Part shown: one piece after another, positions 61,900 through 64,000 of the stretch
Layout: every line of letters begins with the position of its first letter
Position numbering within the stretch: position 1 is the stretch's first letter
Assembly (NCBI RefSeq): GCF_023065955.2
Contig: NW_026623100.1
Coordinates: 9,212,501-9,276,500 of the forward strand
Reading direction: 5' to 3'
DNA from: Ursus arctos
Lineage: Eukaryota; Chordata; Mammalia; Carnivora; Ursidae
Length of the DNA stretch: 64,000 bases
Notes under the pieces: generated by a model
What the model was told of the DNA's origin: nothing
The model's input: only the letters and a program-made list of their open reading frames with translations
Database searches by the model: none
Made by a program: the position numbers and the translations under genes

Positions 61900-62100
61900 G
61901 GAAGGACCAGTGTTCTAAATCATCTCTGATCTTTTAATTACTAAGCTGTGTGCCCTGGGCTAATTAATTAACCTCTCTGAACCTCTTCTTCTCCACCTAT
62001 AAAAGGGGGCCAGTGACCCCCAGCTCTCAGAGTTGGCTCCAGGATTGGTGAGACAGTGGTTGTGAAAGCACCTGGCATGTAGCCATGACTCAACAAATCA
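61900..62100 (+). mobile_element. MIR SINE
   Basis: CTAAGCTGTGTGCCCTGGGCTAATTAATTAACCTCTCTGAACCTC, TATAAAAGGGGGCCAG, AAAGCACCTGGCATGTAG, GACTCAACAAAT is the MIR layout. Confidence 0.85.
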
Positions 62101-62189
62101 CTTTGAATTTTGCTTTTTAAGGAATGCTTACAATCTAGAAAGGAAGGTACTTAATAGTACCTTTAGTACTATTAATAGTAGTATAATAA

Positions 62190-62415
62190 CTAATACTTAG
62201 AGGTGTTAGACTCTGTTCCAAGTGCATTACATGTATTCACTCATTTACTCCTCTCTATAAAGCCGCCTCTGTTACTCTCATTTTGCAGATGGGGAAACTG
62301 GGGCTTATGGCAGTGAAGTGACTTGCTCAAGGTCACAGAGCTACTCTGTGTTAGAGCTGGAACTTGAGCTGAGGCCTAACATACTCCTGTGCCGTACTCT
62401 ATGCTGCCTCTCCAA
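62190..62415 (+). mobile_element. MIR SINE
   Basis: CTGTTCCAAGTGCATTACATGTATTCACTC, CTCATTTTGCAGATGGGGAAACTGGGGC, TTGCTCAAGGTCACAGAGC, then a weak end. A second MIR-type copy directly after the first, in the same orientation. Confidence 0.9.
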
Positions 62416-64000
62416 CATTTCAGAAGGAACATGCTAAAGGAGGTAAAAGGATGCTCAGGGTGGATTTGAGGATTCACAGTGAGAGGATAGCTCTGGTCGA
62501 AGACATGCAGAAAGGCTTCAGGATGCTGGTGGCATTTAAAGAGCTGGGCTGGATTTTAACAGACATGGGTGTGCAGCACGAGCCTTTTGAGTCTCTGTAC
62601 GTGGACAGGGCAGCTCTATTTCTCCAGCAGTAAGTCTTTTCACTCTACCTCATCTTACCCTGACTTTTCCAGAGCTTCAGGAAGCAAGCTTTCTCCTCTC
62701 CAGCAGGGGTGGAGATGCTTTAGACTGGCCAGATTTCAGAGGCCAAGGAGATGGTGCTGGCCCTCAATTCTTCTTTACCAAGTAGGGTGACCATAGTTAT
62801 TGTCCAAATTAAGACTGGAGAGTTATTAGGCCATTAGTCTAGGACAAGAGGCGTCATCGGAGACTGTCCCAGAAGACCAGTCCATAGAGTCACACTGTCC
62901 CTGAGCAGCCAGGTGCCTTGGCCTATAGGACATATCGAACCACAGCCCAACACAGCCCCTCACAGTGTGCTCAGTTTCAGGGTGGCAGGGCTCACTGGTG
63001 AGGGTGTCCAAACCAAACAGGATGTGGCCTGCAAAAGAATCTCACAAAGTCCTTTGCTGGGGGCAGCCAGGGAGGAGTGAAGGTGCCTTGCTGCCCTGGA
63101 CACACTGTAATAACACCCTGCAGCCCCTCTGTGTTTTGGGAATTGAGAAGAAGCCCCAGGTAAAAGATCTCAAGCCTTAACTTTCCACCGACAAGGGACT
63201 TTCTCACTTGTGAAAGGAAGACACTACTGGGGTTGTTATTTGAGTAATAGAAGCAAGAAAACCCAATGTCTGCCTCAGTCAATAGAATAACAGGCAAAAA
63301 TAGCCTTGTGGGTTGCTTTACTTCTTTTCATCAACGGGCCTTTGAGAGGTTTGTGGTGTGTCCCACGTAATGCTGTGCCCCGAGAACTCTCAGTTCTCTT
63401 TCTCAGTGTCTCTGGAGAGGAGAAGTGGCACTGCTCCCGTGCTCCGGGAGCCACAGCTGTGCCTACATCCTCTCTTCTTGTCCCCCCTCAGCAGCTAACA
63501 CCCCTCCAGGAGGCCTTGCCTGCAGAAGGGCAACAAGCAACCTTGTTAAGTACTTTTGTGTCCCTGAGGGGAGAAGCAGACACAAAGCAGGGCCCTACGG
63601 ATAGGATGAGGACAAGTTAGTTTTGCTGGAACAAAAAAGGGGTGCACCCACTGGGTGCAGAGTAGCTTGAGGAGGGTGAGATGACAAACGTCCTGCCACA
63701 CACCAAGGCTGCGGACCAGGATGTGGTGGGCTCAGTCACAACATCAGCGAAGGACAGGAAGAGAGCCGGTTCCCAAATTTTCCAGGGTTTGTGAGGTGGA
63801 GTGGGAGCAGGGCCGGTGGACACCAGTGTAAGGACCGAGGCCTTCCTGCGGGTCCTCACCCATGGCCCCGCTCCATGTCACTGAGCCCCTTCCGAGACCA
63901 CACTGCAGTATGACTAACACACAACAAGTGCTTGAGCTTCTCTCTGGAGCAGAATTTATCCACTTACCCTCGGCATCCCATGAATCTGCTTTGTCTCAGA
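62416..64000. other. Intergenic stretch, nothing recognised
   Basis: No domain or splice pattern. In human the next gene downstream of LONRF3 is KIAA1210 on the opposite strand; I could not identify any exon of it here. Confidence 0.4.

Noticed and set aside
62451..62633. + strand frame followed by a GT-like sequence at its end
   Set aside because: No splice acceptor in a compatible place and no domain. It adjoins MIR sequence and resembles old repeat debris.

Overview
This window is nuclear DNA from a placental mammal of the order Carnivora. The evidence is GT-AG spliced exons of a vertebrate gene, at least fourteen tRNA-Lys-derived CAN-SINEs with target-site duplications, a carnivore-type L1 3' end, and old mammalian repeats (MIR, MLT1, MLT2-like, ERVL). 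The SINE variant at 19196-19391 and 60384-60598 resembles copies I associate with arctoid carnivores (seals, bears, mustelids); that narrower placement is inference. No bacterial operon, CRISPR array or phage is present.

Region 1 (1-15.8 kb) holds the only protein-coding gene I can support: the 3' two-thirds of LONRF3 on the + strand, X-linked in other mammals. Nine coding exons join in frame over 462 codons and end in TGA at 14508-14510. They encode a linker, a complete C3HC4 RING finger and the whole Lon-protease N-terminal (LON) domain. The first coding exon or exons (start codon, first RING, TPR region) lie to the left of the window. A 219-bp near-identical direct duplication flanks the exon at 9861-10023.

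Region 2 (15.8-34 kb) is gene-free and repeat-dense. Two copies of an LTR-like sequence in the same orientation, at about 18.8-19.2 and 31.2-31.5 kb, bracket a large old L1 on the minus strand (21.56-27.42 kb), a younger carnivore L1 with an 18-bp target-site duplication (20.67-21.51 kb) and several SINEs, including a SINE inside a SINE inside the L1.

Region 3 (34-46 kb) holds a decayed + strand ERVL-class endogenous retrovirus (about 34.75-38.13 kb: protease, reverse transcriptase, RNase H and dUTPase remnants, all broken by stops), two LTR-like blocks at 43.1-43.7 and 44.7-45.3 kb, a long CTTT microsatellite and a CTCF-like site at 42.18 kb.

Region 4 (46-64 kb) is intergenic sequence with MIR, MLT1 and MLT2-like repeats and one isolated CpG island at 53.8-54.56 kb. 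The island follows a 7-bp tandem repeat rich in nuclear-receptor-like half-sites and is the best candidate here for an undescribed promoter. I found no recognisable downstream protein-coding gene. In human the next gene is KIAA1210 on the opposite strand, and I could not identify any of its exons.
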